DNA from: Platycnemis pennipes
Lineage: Eukaryota > Arthropoda > Insecta > Odonata > Platycnemididae
Assembly: GCA_933228895.1 (NCBI GenBank)
Contig: OW121852.1
Span: 121,391,544-121,455,543 of the forward strand
Direction: 5' to 3'
DNA length: 64,000 nucleotides
Below, in pieces: positions 1 to 13,335 of the stretch. The notes below the pieces were generated by a model. It made no database searches, was not told the DNA's origin, and saw only the letters and a list, made by a program, of their open reading frames with translations. The number at the start of each line of letters is the position of its first letter. Within the stretch, counting starts at the first letter, position 1. A program made the translations under genes and the position numbers.

Positions 1-655
1 CAGCCTTTTTTTATGCCGTTGCCTTATTTCCATTTTACCTTATATGTAATTGGTTTTGATTTTCATGTAAAATGGTAATGTAAACCTTGTGTTGATCGTT
101 ATTTTATCTTTCTTACATAAAATTTGTAATTCTGTTCGTTATCCTTTTCTCTCTCCGAGATGTGATGTATAATGCAACTCGAACATCGTATGTAATTTAC
201 GGCTGCCAATACGTTTACTAGTTTAGCATTTTATGGTGTAAAAATTGCTTTCAAAAACTAATTATCCTATCAGCCATATCTCTTTGGCAAGTATGGACGA
301 GTAAATACTTATACGACTATGTTATTCAGTCGGTACTCTGTTTGATTATTGGAACACAGGTCCATGGCCACCAAATAATTATGGCTGTAATCTTTGCCAT
401 TCATTTGCACCGCGGTGAATTTCCGAGTTCTTAACTTTTCATTTGGGAGGGACAGAATTCATGGTCATTTACTGATAATACCCGCATATTTAATGAATTT
501 TATCTATATTCATCGTCATCGTCCGAGAAATATGTGGTTCTCAGGGTGGAAAGGACGAGCACGGAGGATGATGCATGTCGGAGAATGCACGCACCATTAA
601 TGAAATATATGTTTATTCATCAGCGTACGAGGGAGAAATCCAATTCCCTCAAAAC
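1..655. other. AT-rich non-coding stretch
   Basis: No gene, repeat family or RNA is recognised here. Open frames are short and overlap on both strands without coding-like character. Confidence 0.6.
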
Positions 656-1160
656 TTATTCTCCCACGGAGAGAGAGGGAGAGAGAGGACGATCGCATTC
701 TTCCCCGGCATGTCGAGTCATTAATGGCATCGGATTCCGATGCTCCGCGGTCGGTCGCGTCCGAAACGCAATGTCATCTTTCCTAAACCCTCCGCTCCCT
801 CTCTTCCGCTTACCGCCGTCGCGAACCGTTCATCGCAATTCCTCCCACCCCCTCGTTCCTCCCCCGCTTGAATATTTATATGTTTTAATTCCCACTCCCA
901 TACGATCCGAACCGTTCGTTCGTTAATACTTCCTCGATTCCGCAAATGGATCTTTCTTTATAACCCTTCGCCGGCCCAACCGCCCACAAAACACACGCCC
1001 TTTAATTCACCCGCCTCCTCCTCCTCTCCGCGTCCACTTCCGCCACCCCTGCCGCCTCCCCCCCTTACCCCCCGTGCACTAATCCCTCTCGGCCACCCCC
1101 TCCTCCCTCAAGGCCTTCCTCTCTCCCCCCTCCCCCAGTCTTAAGTGATTCGGACTCCCT
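656..1160. repeat. C/T-rich polarised block
   Basis: The plus strand is strongly pyrimidine-rich, with runs such as ctcccccccc and repeated ccctcc units, and is relatively rich in CpG. Frames across it on both strands stay open because stop codons are rare. I see no gene. Confidence 0.6.
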
Positions 1161-1239
1161 CGGGATTGCGGCCGGGCTAGTGACTTCCGGTCATGCAAGA
1201 AGGGCAGCAACTGCTTTATGGATGATTTGATTGGTCTTT

Positions 1240-1410
1240 GGTCTTCAGGCAGGAAAATGGGAATGAGCGGGCGGGAGGGGTGAGTCGTGGGCGGACGGTG
1301 GGGGTGGAGGATAGGTGGGGTAGAGGATAGGTGGGGGCGAGTGGGGGTTGGAGAGGCGACTGGGAGAGAGATCTACGGCGAACGGGAAGGAAGACCTAGA
1401 CTGACTAATA
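1240..1410. repeat. G-rich purine block
   Basis: The plus strand carries ggtgggg-type runs of three to five G and could form G-quadruplexes. The antisense frame through it encodes only Pro/Ser-rich low-complexity sequence. Confidence 0.55.
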
Positions 1411-2030
1411 GGCGATTTTTTTCGGGAAAATTCGTCGAGACTCCTGCTATACATTTATTAAAAATAGCATGAATTCGGGAGCCGTTTACTCCGATACAGC
1501 CGATTACTCCGTTAGAGAGAGACTTAGATGTTTACTCTCGATTATACAACTTTAGGAATCAAAAAACTAAAATTTATAGATAGTGGTACCTTGAACTAGA
1601 ACACTAGTGTATTATGTTCGTCGAGAAGCAAGTTCATCACGATTATCAAGTAGCAAGTTCAAGCCACAGTCATTATGTTCGGTCTGATTGCTTGTTGTCA
1701 TGTTCATCAAGCAGTCGTCCCAAGCACGGTTAAAATTCACAGCTCAGGGTATGGAGTCCCAATGAAGCTGACACAGCAAATATATGAAACCCTGAATATC
1801 ACTAAGCTGATTTTTAATTACAAGTATGTTGGTAATCCTAATAAGTTGTACTTGGAAATGAAACCGACCATTTCTGTTTGCTGCGTCACTCAATATTTCT
1901 TCCCCGGTATACCACTCAGTCGAATCGCCGGCATTAGTTTAGGAAAGTTGGTCACACCCAGCCGTACTCAGGAAGTGGGAGAATATCGAAGAGAAAATGA
2001 GCCTGGCCGAATCTGTTTTCGCGCGAAGAA
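1411..2030. other. unassigned stretch
   Basis: A plus-strand frame of 120 codons (1675-2037) is open, but it matches no family I recognise and has no visible promoter or splice context. A short imperfect direct repeat of agcaagttca lies near 1630-1660. Confidence 0.45.
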
Positions 2031-2240
2031 AGGTTGAGGAGTTGAGAGGGAATATATGTGATGACTGAAGGGGCAAGGGGGTAGTGGGACGTTGTAGATG
2101 AGGGGTAGGTAGGGTGGGGTGTTGTGGGGCGGAAAGGGTATCGTTGCAATTTATGGAATGGGGGTGGGGAGACGTTGGAGTGGGGAGGGAAGACAGGCGT
2201 GGTGGGGGGAATTGTTCTGGCGTGGGAGGTTTATAAGATT
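2031..2240. repeat. G/A-rich purine block
   Basis: The plus strand is dominated by G and A, with repeated ggtggg and gggtaggt units. Low-complexity sequence only. Confidence 0.55.
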
Positions 2241-3470
2241 TTTTGATTAATGAAAGCGACGCTAAGGATTGATTGTGTGGAAGCTTCTAGTGTGGGGATA
2301 TAATTAGCAAATTGGCCGTGGGGAAGAAAGCATTGCATTCGTGCCTCGGCCATACATCATAGTCGAGGATGTTTTTGTCTTTTTTCTTCCTTTTCACCCT
2401 TTTATTTCGTTATTTCTTATCCTTTCTGATAAATGCGCCTATTAACTCCCAAGGCTTTGTGATTCTAGGTCACCTGGAGGTTTTTCTTCCATCTGTAGAA
2501 CTCTACCCTTTCCTCAGAATTTTTTTAAAAAGTCCTGGTGGAGTGTTTTACTCTCTGTGAAAGGCGTATTGTACAGGACTTGTGAAGGAAAGGTGAAAAA
2601 TAGGCCCAAGGAATGTTAGTATAAAATCATAAAATAATATTTTCTTTGATTGATGTGGTTTTTAACCATTTGAAACGCTCGACGGAATTTATTGGTGGTA
2701 TCCATAGATTAAAAAAGCGCCATTATTTATTTAAGCAAGTAATTGAAGACATTTTCTCATAATTTTAGTTATTGCTTAGTCTTCTACTAATTTTTCCATT
2801 TAATATAAATTTTAATAGTAAATTCACGCCTGTAAGTGTAATCTTTAACGCTTTCCTTGTTACGCTTGCAGTCATGCTGAGTGTAACTGCTTCTCAGAAC
2901 AGTCCATACTAGTAGTACTAATGATGGCAGGATTACGTGAGACAAATCGAAAAATTTGTCATTTCCCCAATTTATGACGCAGTTCTTTCTCACCGACTCC
3001 TTCAGTTCAAACGTGCATGTTTGACCGTCTATTTTCGAGCACTGGCTAATCTCATGCTGTGCCTCCACCCGAAGACAAAAGGCGTGCATACCAGCAGAAA
3101 CACGTCGATAAAAGTAGATGTTTTTCTGCATCCATGCATGCTCATTTTAGAGCATAATATTCATAAGATTACGTTCCTGTTCTCATAAATTACTTCAAAC
3201 GTTAATACCAAATGACCGCATTGACGTGGCTGTCGCGGCGTTCTCTTTTTCTTTCAGAAGCTAATCTTTGTTGCCCTTGTTTATTCGTTTATATTCTTCT
3301 TTTAATTTAATTTCTGCCATTTCTCATTTAATTTTTCTTGGTGCAAGTCAAAAATCAAACCGATGGACAGTAGCGAAAACAGTCAGATTCGAGGAAGTGA
3401 GTTTATTTCCTCACTCTTTTGCAAAATTATGAATCCTTCCGAAAACGCCCCTAGCATTAATTAAAGCACA
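2241..3470. other. AT-rich stretch
   Basis: No recognisable gene, repeat family or RNA. Short frames on both strands overlap one another and look random. Confidence 0.55.
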
Positions 3471-4190
3471 TCTCACCATGCAGCGATGGGCATTGGGGGA
3501 AAGGAGCAGTCAGAGAAGGAATACGGACGATATGCGCCTTCCCTTTCCTCCCCAGCCCGCTACTCCCCCACTCCTTCACGCGAGCTTGGAGGCAAACAAA
3601 AAAGCATCGTATCTCAAGATCTCCACCACGCGATGTATAAAAATCGTAGGGCATAAAAAAGATAACAGAATAAGGCGCATTATATCCCCAATCCACCACC
3701 CTCCGCTAAATTCCCTTAGTCGTCTTCTCCCTCTCTTCCAGAAACCCGAAAGAAGTTTTCGTGGAAGAGCAGATATGTGAGCGGGGCGAGGGAGGGAGGG
3801 GATGTGGGGGTGGGTGAGGAGAAGGGGGTGGATACGGTGCCGTGAGGATGTGGGAGTAAAGGAGAAGATTGTGCCGGGAGTCCGATTAATCAATGGGATA
3901 GCTTAGGAAGAAGAGGAGAGCTCGTATAACGGGAGGCTGTCGGGGTATAAGAGCAAAGGGAAAGAGAGCAGGGGACGTTGGGGGAATGGATATAACGACG
4001 GAGAATAAAGGGGTGGAGAATTAAGGAGATGTGGCCAGAGGATGAAGGGGAAGGAAATATGGTGCAAAAAGGCAGTTTAGAGACAGTAGAGTTGGCAGCG
4101 AGGATACAGTGTGAAGATCTCTGGCGCAGCAGGATAGCTAAGAGGATGGTGAAACAAATAGGCAATGAAGTTAGGCTAGGATGAGAAGAA
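3471..4190. repeat. adjacent C-rich and G-rich polarised blocks
   Basis: The first half (about 3530-3760) is pyrimidine-rich on the plus strand. The second half (about 3780-4170) is purine-rich, so the composition flips strand near 3770. The open frames here are low-complexity. Confidence 0.5.
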
Positions 4191-4795
4191 TTCGAGGGGG
4201 TAATACGAAATTCGAAGCTCCAGAAAGCAGGACGTGCGAAATAAATTATTCGTCAGGTTTTAGATTCACGCTTTGTTTCACTCTGTTTTATAGACTATCC
4301 AAACATGATAAAAAATGCAATAAAATAAAAATCGTAACAATTTGGCCGTTGTGTGTTTAATAATCATTGGTATAAGCCGGCACTTTGTGAAATTGTGTTA
4401 TATTCACTATGAAGTATAAGCAAACATTCGGTACTATTTTTATACTGAATTGAACACCAGCCATGATTTTGAAAACTTAGTATCCTTGATAATAACACGT
4501 GATTGTCAAAACCGTGGTCGGTGTTTATCGTAGTGCGAAATTATTACCTCTTGTAGCTTGTACTTTATCATGGTTTTGTGTATTTTATCAATTTTACTAG
4601 CGATAACACTATAAAAATTCTTGTCACCATTCAGTTTTGCAAAGAAACAGAATTTAATTTTGGCTCTTAGTAATGCATGGAAAGTTATGTACTGAGTTTA
4701 ACTGCTAGGCTTTATGTTTTCATGCCAGAAGCTGATACATCTTTCACGCTACGTACGACACATCTAAGACAGATTACGACTTGTTCTGTCTTCTC
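4191..4795. other. AT-rich stretch
   Basis: No gene or repeat recognised. Confidence 0.55.
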
Positions 4796-5360
4796 AGATC
4801 AAGTAATTTGAGTGCTTGGAGAGGATGAGAATCAAGTTTGGCAGAAAAACTGGGAGAATAGGCGTTTTGGCAGCAGGGAAACAGAGACGTAGTAGAGTGG
4901 GAGGGGAGGATGGAGACAGTAAGCTGGAGGGTGTCTGGAGACGCGAGAGGGAGGAGGTATAGCTGCGGCTAGGCAATGCCACGGGCACAGCGGAAAGGCT
5001 CTGTTTTTGGAAGAAAAGTTGGAAGTATGGTTGAAGACCTGGAGATAGCAGCTTGGTTTGAGGTGGGAGACGTGGAGGGCGGATTTGTGTGGGTGTGGGT
5101 GGAAGGGGTGGAGAGATGGGCAGGGAAGGGGGTGGCGGAGGATAAATTGTCGACAGGGGAGGGGGCTAATGGAGGGGATAGGCCGGGGGGTGGGGCTGGA
5201 AAGACTGAGAGTACACAAAAGTTAATTGGATGTGGGAGTAATGGGTGGAGGGGAGGGTTGGGGAGGGTGGAACACTGCCCGGTAGGTGTGGAAGGAAGAG
5301 CCGCTGGTCGTGGGGAGGGTGTCCGTGGGTGGGGAAAGGGACAGGGAAGAGTATATAAAG
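4796..5360. repeat. long G/A-rich block ending in a TATA-like site
   Basis: About 550 bases are strongly purine-rich on the plus strand, with many ggtgg and ggaggg units. Antisense frames up to 147 codons are Pro/Ser/His-rich by composition. A tatataaag string lies at about 5351-5359, directly after the block. It could be a TATA box, but no start site or gene follows it. Confidence 0.45.
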
Positions 5361-5913
5361 AGTACGGATGATTTAGGGGTATGATACAATTCCTTGAGAC
5401 GTAGGGAAGCAAAGTTTTTTCCCTCTTTCCTCCTTTCTCTCCCTCATCACGTTATGTTTTTCCAACCTGAACTCTCTCCCCCGCAAGCCTATTGTCGGGA
5501 CTCATTGCGCTCACGGAATTCAATGAGAGGGATCAAGGGAGTTTGTTGAGTGAAGTCGGGATTGATGAAATTTATAGCCCATTGTTGCCGCTTTGTGATA
5601 TCTTCTATCGAAAGGCTGGAATTCTTTCGGGGAACGGTTGAAAGCCCACTTGTCACAATTATAAAATTTATGCGCATATTGTGTTTTTGTCGTTCCTGCG
5701 CAGTGATATTCGAATATGATGACGTTTATATTTCAACATCATAATGACCTTTTGAAACTAAGACTTCGTTTAGAGTGATAACAATTTTGCATCAGTATCT
5801 AAAACACCAACATTCGTTTTGTTTCTAAAAATATATTTTATTGGCATGTATGTTTTAAATTATTATTTTTGCATGCTGATACATTAAAGAAAAATAGTCA
5901 CGTAGCTATTTTA
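5361..5913. other. mixed stretch without a recognised gene
   Basis: Short frames only, overlapping on both strands (for example 5550-5744 plus and 5489-5677 minus). None is recognised. Confidence 0.5.
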
Positions 5914-6960
5914 CTAATATTCAGTGCAAATTTTTTGGGCAAGTTGTGTTTCCTCCTTTAGCGTTAACCTTATCCCCCATATTAAAACATTGTGATATCG
6001 ACAGAAACTGTAGAACGTCGGAAAAATATTTGGAAATTCCAAACGGAAATGCGTATGAGAACCTTTACGTGAAATTGAGCTCTTTTTTTTAGTGAACGGT
6101 GAATAAATATTTTGGCTTTGAAAAATCTGGACGAACGTGCAGAACTCATCGTTAACCAGAGGCGAAGCGCAGATTTTAAGCAAATGCTCTTCCCTTTGTG
6201 GAGCACTACGACCGGAACGCAAAGGACTACGGGTAGTACGTGTAAAAAACACAACCTCTGAAGACTCGGGGCTATTTATGTGGGGGGGTCGGGTGAGGGG
6301 TGCATTCAGGGATAAATACACACGGGCTACGGTGGGTTGGCGATGGAAGGAGACAGAGAGAGAGAGAAGCATAGCTCTCCGAAAATCTATCATTCCCTTC
6401 GCGCTGGCCAAATAGTCTCTGAGCACACAGATACACATTCTCGCACACTCACGCATTCCAACCTCCATTTGGAAATATAATCCAGTGCGCTCCTCTCCCC
6501 CTTGCGCGAACACACACAGGGAATACACACGCACGCACACGAAGCGGTTCTCACTCTGCCACCCACACACAAGAGTAACACACACGCACACCGATGCAAA
6601 CAACGGTCCACTCTCCAAAGTCCCCTTCCCTTTGCTGTCACTCGCTCTCCCCCCACACTTGCAGCCACCCTTTCGGTCAACCCTCTCCCCCCCCCACCAC
6701 TCATTTATTCCCTCCACACTGTCGCAATTAACGCAGCGCCTCCACACTCCGCCCCCACTCCGTTTCCAATCCCCCCCTTCGCCCTCCACCGCCCTCGGCC
6801 CCCAACTCAAACACATGCGGAACGCACCAAGAGACCGACCGTCTGGCTGGCACTGACAACGTGACCCGTACACATATCCTATTCCGTTCCTACCACTTGT
6901 CCTCCCTCCCTGCACACCTTCGCGCCCCCCCCCCCCCCCACTCCCCACCCACTTGCTCAC
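5914..6960 (-). other. longest open frame in the window, 348 codons, unrecognised
   Basis: The frame is open for 348 codons on the minus strand. The first 190 or so residues derive from C/CA-rich DNA read antisense and are Gly/Cys/Val-rich low-complexity sequence, including a VCVCV stretch from a CA repeat. The last 150 or so residues, from about 6370 down to 5914, have more balanced composition, but I see no domain, signal peptide or membrane segment. A second minus-strand frame (5982-6254) is open in the same DNA. I see no splice sites or promoter. It is most likely a composition artefact extended by chance, with an unrecognised exon inside it as a weak alternative. Confidence 0.15.
6350..6375. 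repeat. (GA)n microsatellite
   Basis: A short run of agagagag repeats on the plus strand. Confidence 0.8.
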
Positions 6961-7165
6961 TCACACACGTGCACAACTTCGTCGCACACACGGAATCCAA
7001 TTCGCTCCTCTACTCTGTCGCGTCCTCGCCCGCCGACACCCTGTTCGAATCCTTCCCTCTGTCACCGATGCCCTTCCCCCTTTCCTCCCTTTTCATCTCC
7101 ACGCACTCGTCACTCTTACCTCTACGTTTTTATTCTGCTCCATGCACCGAGAGGAAACATTCCTG
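6420..7165. repeat. C/T- and CA-rich polarised block with a poly-C run
   Basis: About 740 bases are very poor in G on the plus strand. They contain interrupted CA repeats (6420-6600) and a run of 15 C at 6925-6939. Plus-strand frames here are Pro/Ser/His/Thr-rich and shift freely between reading frames, which marks them as compositional. Confidence 0.6.
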
Positions 7166-9710
7166 CGTACGCTTTAGCACAAATTATAAGCATTTTATTT
7201 GGCATATCCCTCTGAGGATAATTATGCATTTCCGAAACCGTATCGTCACTCCTTGCTTTTACTTGTGATAAAATTAATCTCTTTTCCCTAGCAATTCCGT
7301 TTCTGTGGCTGATGTCATCTTTTTCTTCTTTCTCCATGTTGCGCTTGCATTCCCTCTTCTTTGATGGTACAATTACTCTTCTTTATCATTAATGAACTAG
7401 ATCCGCAAGTTTGGATAGTGAGAAAACATCTCTGTACAATTCAAAGACTCTAAAAAAAAATGGAAGATTAAATCGGCATAGGCAATGCTATATTCAAATA
7501 ACCATTTCAATAAAATGTGCTATAATTGCTAAAAAAATTATCTCTACCTAAACTCCCCAATATCCAGTACATTTGATCATATTTTTGTCAAGGACTTGAT
7601 TGATGCAAAAACATCTCTGTACGAATTAACCTTGGAAAAGATGGCATGTTGTTCTGTGACAAGCCTTTCGGTTTTCGATAATAATTCTCATTAGCTATCC
7701 AAAAATCAATAATCTCCTTTGTTCTGTGGATATGTGCGTATGGCATAGAAATTTCTCTACGAAAGTCATTTTATAAACTACTTTCGTCCTAGTTAACACG
7801 ATTCTGGAATATTCCCTGAAAATATTCCATGTTCATTCGGGAACACTCATAAAATATTTACGTTGATCCGGAAATATTACCGCCAAACCATATCTTAACT
7901 TCATGTGGATGCTAGTATATCTATATCAGTTCAATTTAATCGGCTCCATCCACAGGCGTTCCAGGAATACAGGTTTATTTTTTGTGTATTTTCAAAATTT
8001 GTTCGTGGTTTCCTCATGGTGAAATCAAAACACTTGATGACAGTGCCTTTATGTATGTTCTGGAAGATGTCTAAAATTTCCCATCGCATTCATTGCAAGT
8101 AATGTAAGTGCTTTGGCATTTGCTAATACAATTTAGCTCTAACTTATTATTCGTATTTCTGTACTCCTGGTGTTTTCTTTCATTCAATGTAGCATTCTAA
8201 TTATCATTATACATATTTTTAAGTTCACATTCAGAGAGTAACATTTTGAATGCATTATAAAATAGTATTAAAACGGATAATTTGTTTTTAAGCGTCTCTC
8301 AGTCTCCTCTATCTTCTGTTTTAAATGCTATGAAGTAAACGTATATTTTTCTCAATGTATTTTTAGAATGCTTATTGAAATATTGCTCGTTCAGAGTTTG
8401 ATATAATTACTCTAAAAGCGCTCCTGTTTAAATTTCCCTGATGCTAAGTCTGTTGTAGGCTGCGCAGCTGTTGAAGTGTATAGGGAGGAACAATACTGGG
8501 AATTTAGGGAGGAAGCTTTCATGAGGAATACGTAATGAGAGAACGTGTCACTTGTGACTTGTTTATAATGCTCGAGGAATATAAGAGCCGTTTTAAATAT
8601 TGATCAAATCCGTCGTGGGAATTATGGCATCTCTGAATTTATCTCTTGTGCCTGCGTGCCTGGAGGAAAAAATGATAATTCTGCTCCGAATTACAGCTTA
8701 TTTAGGCATTACATTTCACACATAATATTCCTTTTCTTCGAAGAAATGATGGATTTAATCATGCTTTCTGGAAGTGAATCCTTTTATTTCAAATTCAGTG
8801 GTATTTATTAATAATCATTCTGTAGCTTTTTATTAGTTATTACGCGATACGCTTCCCCTCCTTAAAAAAAGAGGCTTTTTTCATCTTATAAAGAAACTTA
8901 TTACATTTATTCCCTCTTACTACATATATTCTTTTCAATCAAATCAGATGGAATTTTATACATTAATCTACTATGTTTTAGAGTGTAAAACATTTTAAAA
9001 TAAATGATTTCACTGTCATTGACAACTTCTCAGTCACCGTTATACTGTTGATATTTGTTTTTATTTTATTTCATTAGTTTGAAACGTTTGAAAAAAGGTT
9101 TTTTTTTGTACAATATAGAGGAACCATATGTATTATAATCCATCAAATTAGATGGAAGTCGATAGAGTAACGCAACTACCAATTTTTAGAGTGTAGAAAA
9201 GCAGCGAACGTGAACATCTATCCTATTGGATGAGTTTAAACATTTAAAATTCCCACTCCCCGTAAATTTTATTACAAAAATTATTTTTATCCCGTTCTCC
9301 TCTGAAGTAGAATTACATTGTTGCTCAAAGTCATATTTCTCTACTCCTTGTTTCTTCATGGTCCATTCATGCTAAGTTTGTGTAAAATACGTTTTCAAAT
9401 CCCTCGGTACTCCATGCCCATTAAATTCATAAAAATCATATTTTGGACTAGTATTCATTAGAAGTAGACTTACGCTGGTTCTGTCAAATCTTGTAGTACT
9501 CCCCTAATCCTCTCTCCACGTTTGAAAGAAATCCATTGATTGACTTTTTTCCTGGAATACCATTAGTAAAGTCTAACGCCTATTTTTTTATTGCCTTGGA
9601 TCCCACCTCAAGTTTATTATATCAGAAAAAAATAATTTTCACAGCCTTCCGGGAAAACTCCAAATCCTTATGGATTGAAATAACAGACTCCCGACTGTTT
9701 TCATTTAGTC
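7166..9710. other. long AT-rich stretch
   Basis: No gene is recognised. The only local repeat I see is a near-identical 15-20 base string around aaaacatctctgtac at about 7422 and again at about 7608, roughly 186 bases apart in the same orientation. Confidence 0.5.
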
Positions 9711-9714
9711 ATGT

Positions 9715-10445
9715 TGAAAAAGGCGCTCGATTCGTCGTCGCCCGCGGACGTCACCGACTCCTCTTAATCCTTCCCTCGACCACACCTCACCGGTGAACTT
9801 CCCAGTCACTCCCGCCCCCTCGAACCCCACCCCCTCTTTGCTCCGCGGTCTCCCTCGCACACAAACACTCGCACATCCACCCCACACTGTTCTTCACGCC
9901 ACCCCCTTCACCTAGTTTCCTCCTCTCCTCCACCCGCATCCCTGCTTGCACCGTGCGAAGCTGCAAAAGGCCCCCTGCCGGTGCTCTGACCCCTTTTTTC
10001 CGAGCGCGCGGGCGCCGTCAAATGCAAAATCCTGAATACGTCCAACTCGTGCAGCTCTCACCCACTGAACCCTGCAGATCGTACCCCTTCCTGACCCCTG
10101 CTCCCCTCCCCTCCCTCTCTTCACTCTCACCCCCGCTTAGAGCACACACCCTCCCTGTGGCATCATCCCTCTAGAGCCAAGCCGATCGTCTCTTCCATCG
10201 GTGCTGTCCGTTTTGTCGCGGCCCTCCGCCGCCGTTGTATCGTGCGCCCGCAGGTCAACAAGGCTTCTTCCCCCACCCCTGTGCACCTGTGTTCCCGTGC
10301 ACACTCTCATCAGTCTCGCGAGTGATGGCCTTCCCTTCTATTTCCGTGCGTCAGTGCGTTCGGCCCTTGCCTTTCTTTCCATTCTCCATTCCAACTGTGG
10401 CTGTCACCGTGTATCTGAAGTTCTCCTTTTCCTGCTTTTTGGCCT
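9715..10445. repeat. C/T-rich block with CpG-rich core
   Basis: The plus strand is pyrimidine-rich with many CpG sites (for example gagcgcgcgggcgccg near 10000 and the 10210-10260 segment). It could be a CpG-rich promoter-like island, but no gene start is recognised on either side. Open frames here are Pro/Ser-rich. Confidence 0.45.
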
Positions 10446-12035
10446 AATTTACCCCCTCAAAAGTATTTTCTTGAAACTTATCAAAGTACGAAAAATGCCA
10501 TCGCTATCTATAATGTTTCTTTTCCAATTCCATCGTGTTTCTATTTGTTTGAGTTCCTTTTGATAACAACACTTCCTAATCCTTTGCTTGGGAATCATTC
10601 GTGCGTTTAATCGAATGTATGCTCTACTTGCATGGTTTCTCTCGTTCATTTTCTCATTCACCAGTATAATTCTACAATGACAGAGGCTCAAAGTTGACGG
10701 AATTGGGAAACTAACAAAAATTATGTATTAAACGAACAGATTCTGTTCATTTTTCCCTTTTTTTGTCAAGTTTTGTATCAATCCTATATTTGCATAATTT
10801 TATGAGCTGCAGAAGCGTGGAAGAACTAACAAATAATGTAGTTTGATGTTTTGAAAAACATGCCTTTTAAAATCATATGATTCCAAGTCAATACTATGTG
10901 TAACTGAAGGGGTCGGCATCTTCAGTGAGAATACATAGTAAATAACCATATAAATGATGAAAATTTGCTCATAAATCTACTGCCAAGAAAAATATTGGTG
11001 AGATCAACCAGGGAACTAAGTGAAAATGGCTTTACACCGAAACCTTTAAGTTTATGAAGAAACTATTGATACCGACGAAGATGTAATGCACTTGTAAATC
11101 GTGTCTCGGAAGTTTGCATGAGTGTACTTAACAGCGTGTCGTATCTCTTTCGATGTCAATCATTATTCGACATTGACCTGCGGGACTCCAAGTGATCAGA
11201 TAGTCTTTCGCCACTGGGCTTATGCGTGAAGAACGCTTTATGGTTAAAATTTGGTGAATTTTTATCGATTAAAGGTGGGGTGCATTATACCTACTTGATA
11301 ATATTTCTGACAAAAAATACCATGCCAGCGCCGCTGAAAATCGCTGAGAATGTCAGGGATCCCATAAGGCGTTATACCCAACGAAATGCTTGAGTGTTCT
11401 AAAACTACTTTAAGTATTCCGGCGCCTTGGAAAAAACACTCTGCTGTTCATTGGTGAACATTAGATTGTAACCGCACCTAAATTCGCAGAGTACGACACA
11501 TTCCAAATCAGCTAGATAAGCATTATGTGGTTTGGGAAAGAGTGTTTGTTTAGAGAGGTTTTATGCTTATCACTGTGTTTAAGGATTATGATTTTCAATA
11601 ATTTTACTATTAATTCAATTTTAACCTCCATCAGTAGGTACCTATGTTACCGAAATTCGTAGTATTCACAGCTCCTTTTCACCTCTGATTCATTATCACT
11701 TCGTCCTTGCATGATGGAACTGAGCCTGCCCAAGGGCTCAGAGGATTTAAATGTACGAGCAGAATTATATTTTTTCCAGGGGACCCTTAGCAGAATTCGC
11801 CTTTCATGCGCCCGAACAGAGTGTTTTCCACCGACTCCCGTGCTTTTATTTTTCATGCATCTCCTCCCTAATTCGCTTGTTTTTTTTATGTATATCCGCT
11901 CGCAGAAAAAAGCTCGCCTCGCGATTAACGCATGAGGGAGGAAAAATATTTATATCCACACATATATATGGGCGTGAAACCCTGACATGAAATAAAAAAG
12001 AGCATCGGGAACTCGCAAAAAATACATCGGACAGG
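10446..12035. other. AT-rich stretch
   Basis: No recognised gene or repeat family. A taggtaccta palindrome occurs near 11636. Overlapping frames near 11650-12000 exist on both strands and look random. Confidence 0.5.
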
Positions 12036-12640
12036 TGTCGCAATCGAGAACTCCTGGACAATCGTTGACCAACCCCCCGTCCACCAATCCCTTTGTGTCC
12101 ATCCACCCACTGTTCCTCCCATACAATCCCAACCAGACCACCCCCCCTCCCCCCGTCCCTCACTCCCACCCTCTCGACCTCCCACGCCACTCTCACCTCT
12201 CTCCCCCACGCCCCGTCGTGATCCGGAATGGAACAGGAGTTACGGGTGCTATTCCGCGTCCGCTGAGAGTGTGGATGCAGATAGGGAAGGCATTAGCGTT
12301 CGTTCATGGTGTTTGGCGGGGCAAGGAGGGAGGCGGAGGAAGCCGGGCACTTGGATTGCGGGAGTGGAGGGGGAGGTGGTGGGATGGATGAGGATATTGA
12401 AGGTGCAGGCAGTCTGGGTTTTGCCGTCCGAGGTCCCATTGACCGGGTCCGCTGCTACAGAGAGACAGGGAAGGGGGTACGGGCAAGCTATGGCGACGGT
12501 GGAGGATTAAATGGCGGCCGGCTGGGCAGATGGGAAAGGTGGGGGTGGCCATTGGTTCAGATAGGGCGGAGGGTCAGTGTGGGCTGCAGTATGCATGCTG
12601 GCCGGGGTGGGGAAGAATCTAATGCATGGTAGGAGTGCGC
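12036..12640. repeat. C-rich block followed by G-rich block
   Basis: The plus strand is C-rich at 12060-12215 and switches to G-rich at about 12260-12620. This repeats the strand switch seen near 3770. Frames here (up to 118 codons) are low-complexity. Confidence 0.5.
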
Positions 12641-13260
12641 TAACGGTCTCGCTCGGCAAAGCGAGGCGCGAACCCAAAGCTGGCTAGATTATTCCCTCGC
12701 ATTTACGTAGTTTACTTGGCACGGGTCGCGTCCAAGCCGCATTTCCTTCACTCCCTCGAACGCAATAACTGATCAGGGCTTTGTAGTTTTCGTTCCCTCC
12801 CTCGACTGCCTACTGTCAAGGGCTTAGGACTGTCTAATTTCATTCCTTTCCGTTTCTTGGTGATTTGAATGACTCTGTCTGGTGAGTTATTAGTCTCTTT
12901 ACGGTAGTTACTTTTGCGTGACAAAAACATTGGAAATTACTCTTCCTGTCAGTGGCTCCCTTATTTAGTAGTTTTCATGTATATTGGATGCGTCGACGGC
13001 TGAGAAAACGGCATTTTGCTGGCTCCCTTATGATTGGGGATAGGTCAGAACCAGGTATCAAAGCATAATTAATAGAACAGAGAATAGGATTAATATGCAA
13101 ATTACAAATATCACTAAATGGAAAATATGATAGAATTACATCTGTATACACTAGATAATGCTATTATATTCTGTAATGTAAAAGGATAAGCCTTCAAAAG
13201 AGTAACGCTAGATTATTTGGAGAACCATAATATGCTGAATTATTTCACTTGGTGAATCAT
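12641..13260. other. unassigned stretch
   Basis: No gene recognised. The sequence grades from mixed to AT-rich. Confidence 0.5.
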
Positions 13261-13264
13261 TATA

Positions 13265-13335
13265 TCGCCAACCTGCAGAGTGTAGACTACTATCTTCACC
13301 TCATAGTCCCGGGTCCGACTTTACTCAATTTTACA
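13265..13335 (+). repeat. possible tRNA-derived SINE head (degenerate)
   Basis: An A-box-like string (acctgcagagtgtag, 13271-13285) is followed about 26 bases later by a B-box-like gggtccgacttt (13311-13322). The spacing and the flanking ccc before the B box fit a decayed Pol III tRNA-type promoter. The acceptor and anticodon stems do not fold, so it is not a working tRNA. It could be coincidence. Confidence 0.35.

Noticed and set aside
5345..5365. TATA box (tatataaag)
   Set aside because: A fair match, but no initiator, transcript or gene start follows; one match is expected by chance in this much AT-rich DNA.
4832..5412. Overlapping minus-strand frames of 128 and 147 codons
   Set aside because: They are Pro/Ser/His-rich, overlap in different phases and lie in a purine-rich block where antisense stop codons are rare.
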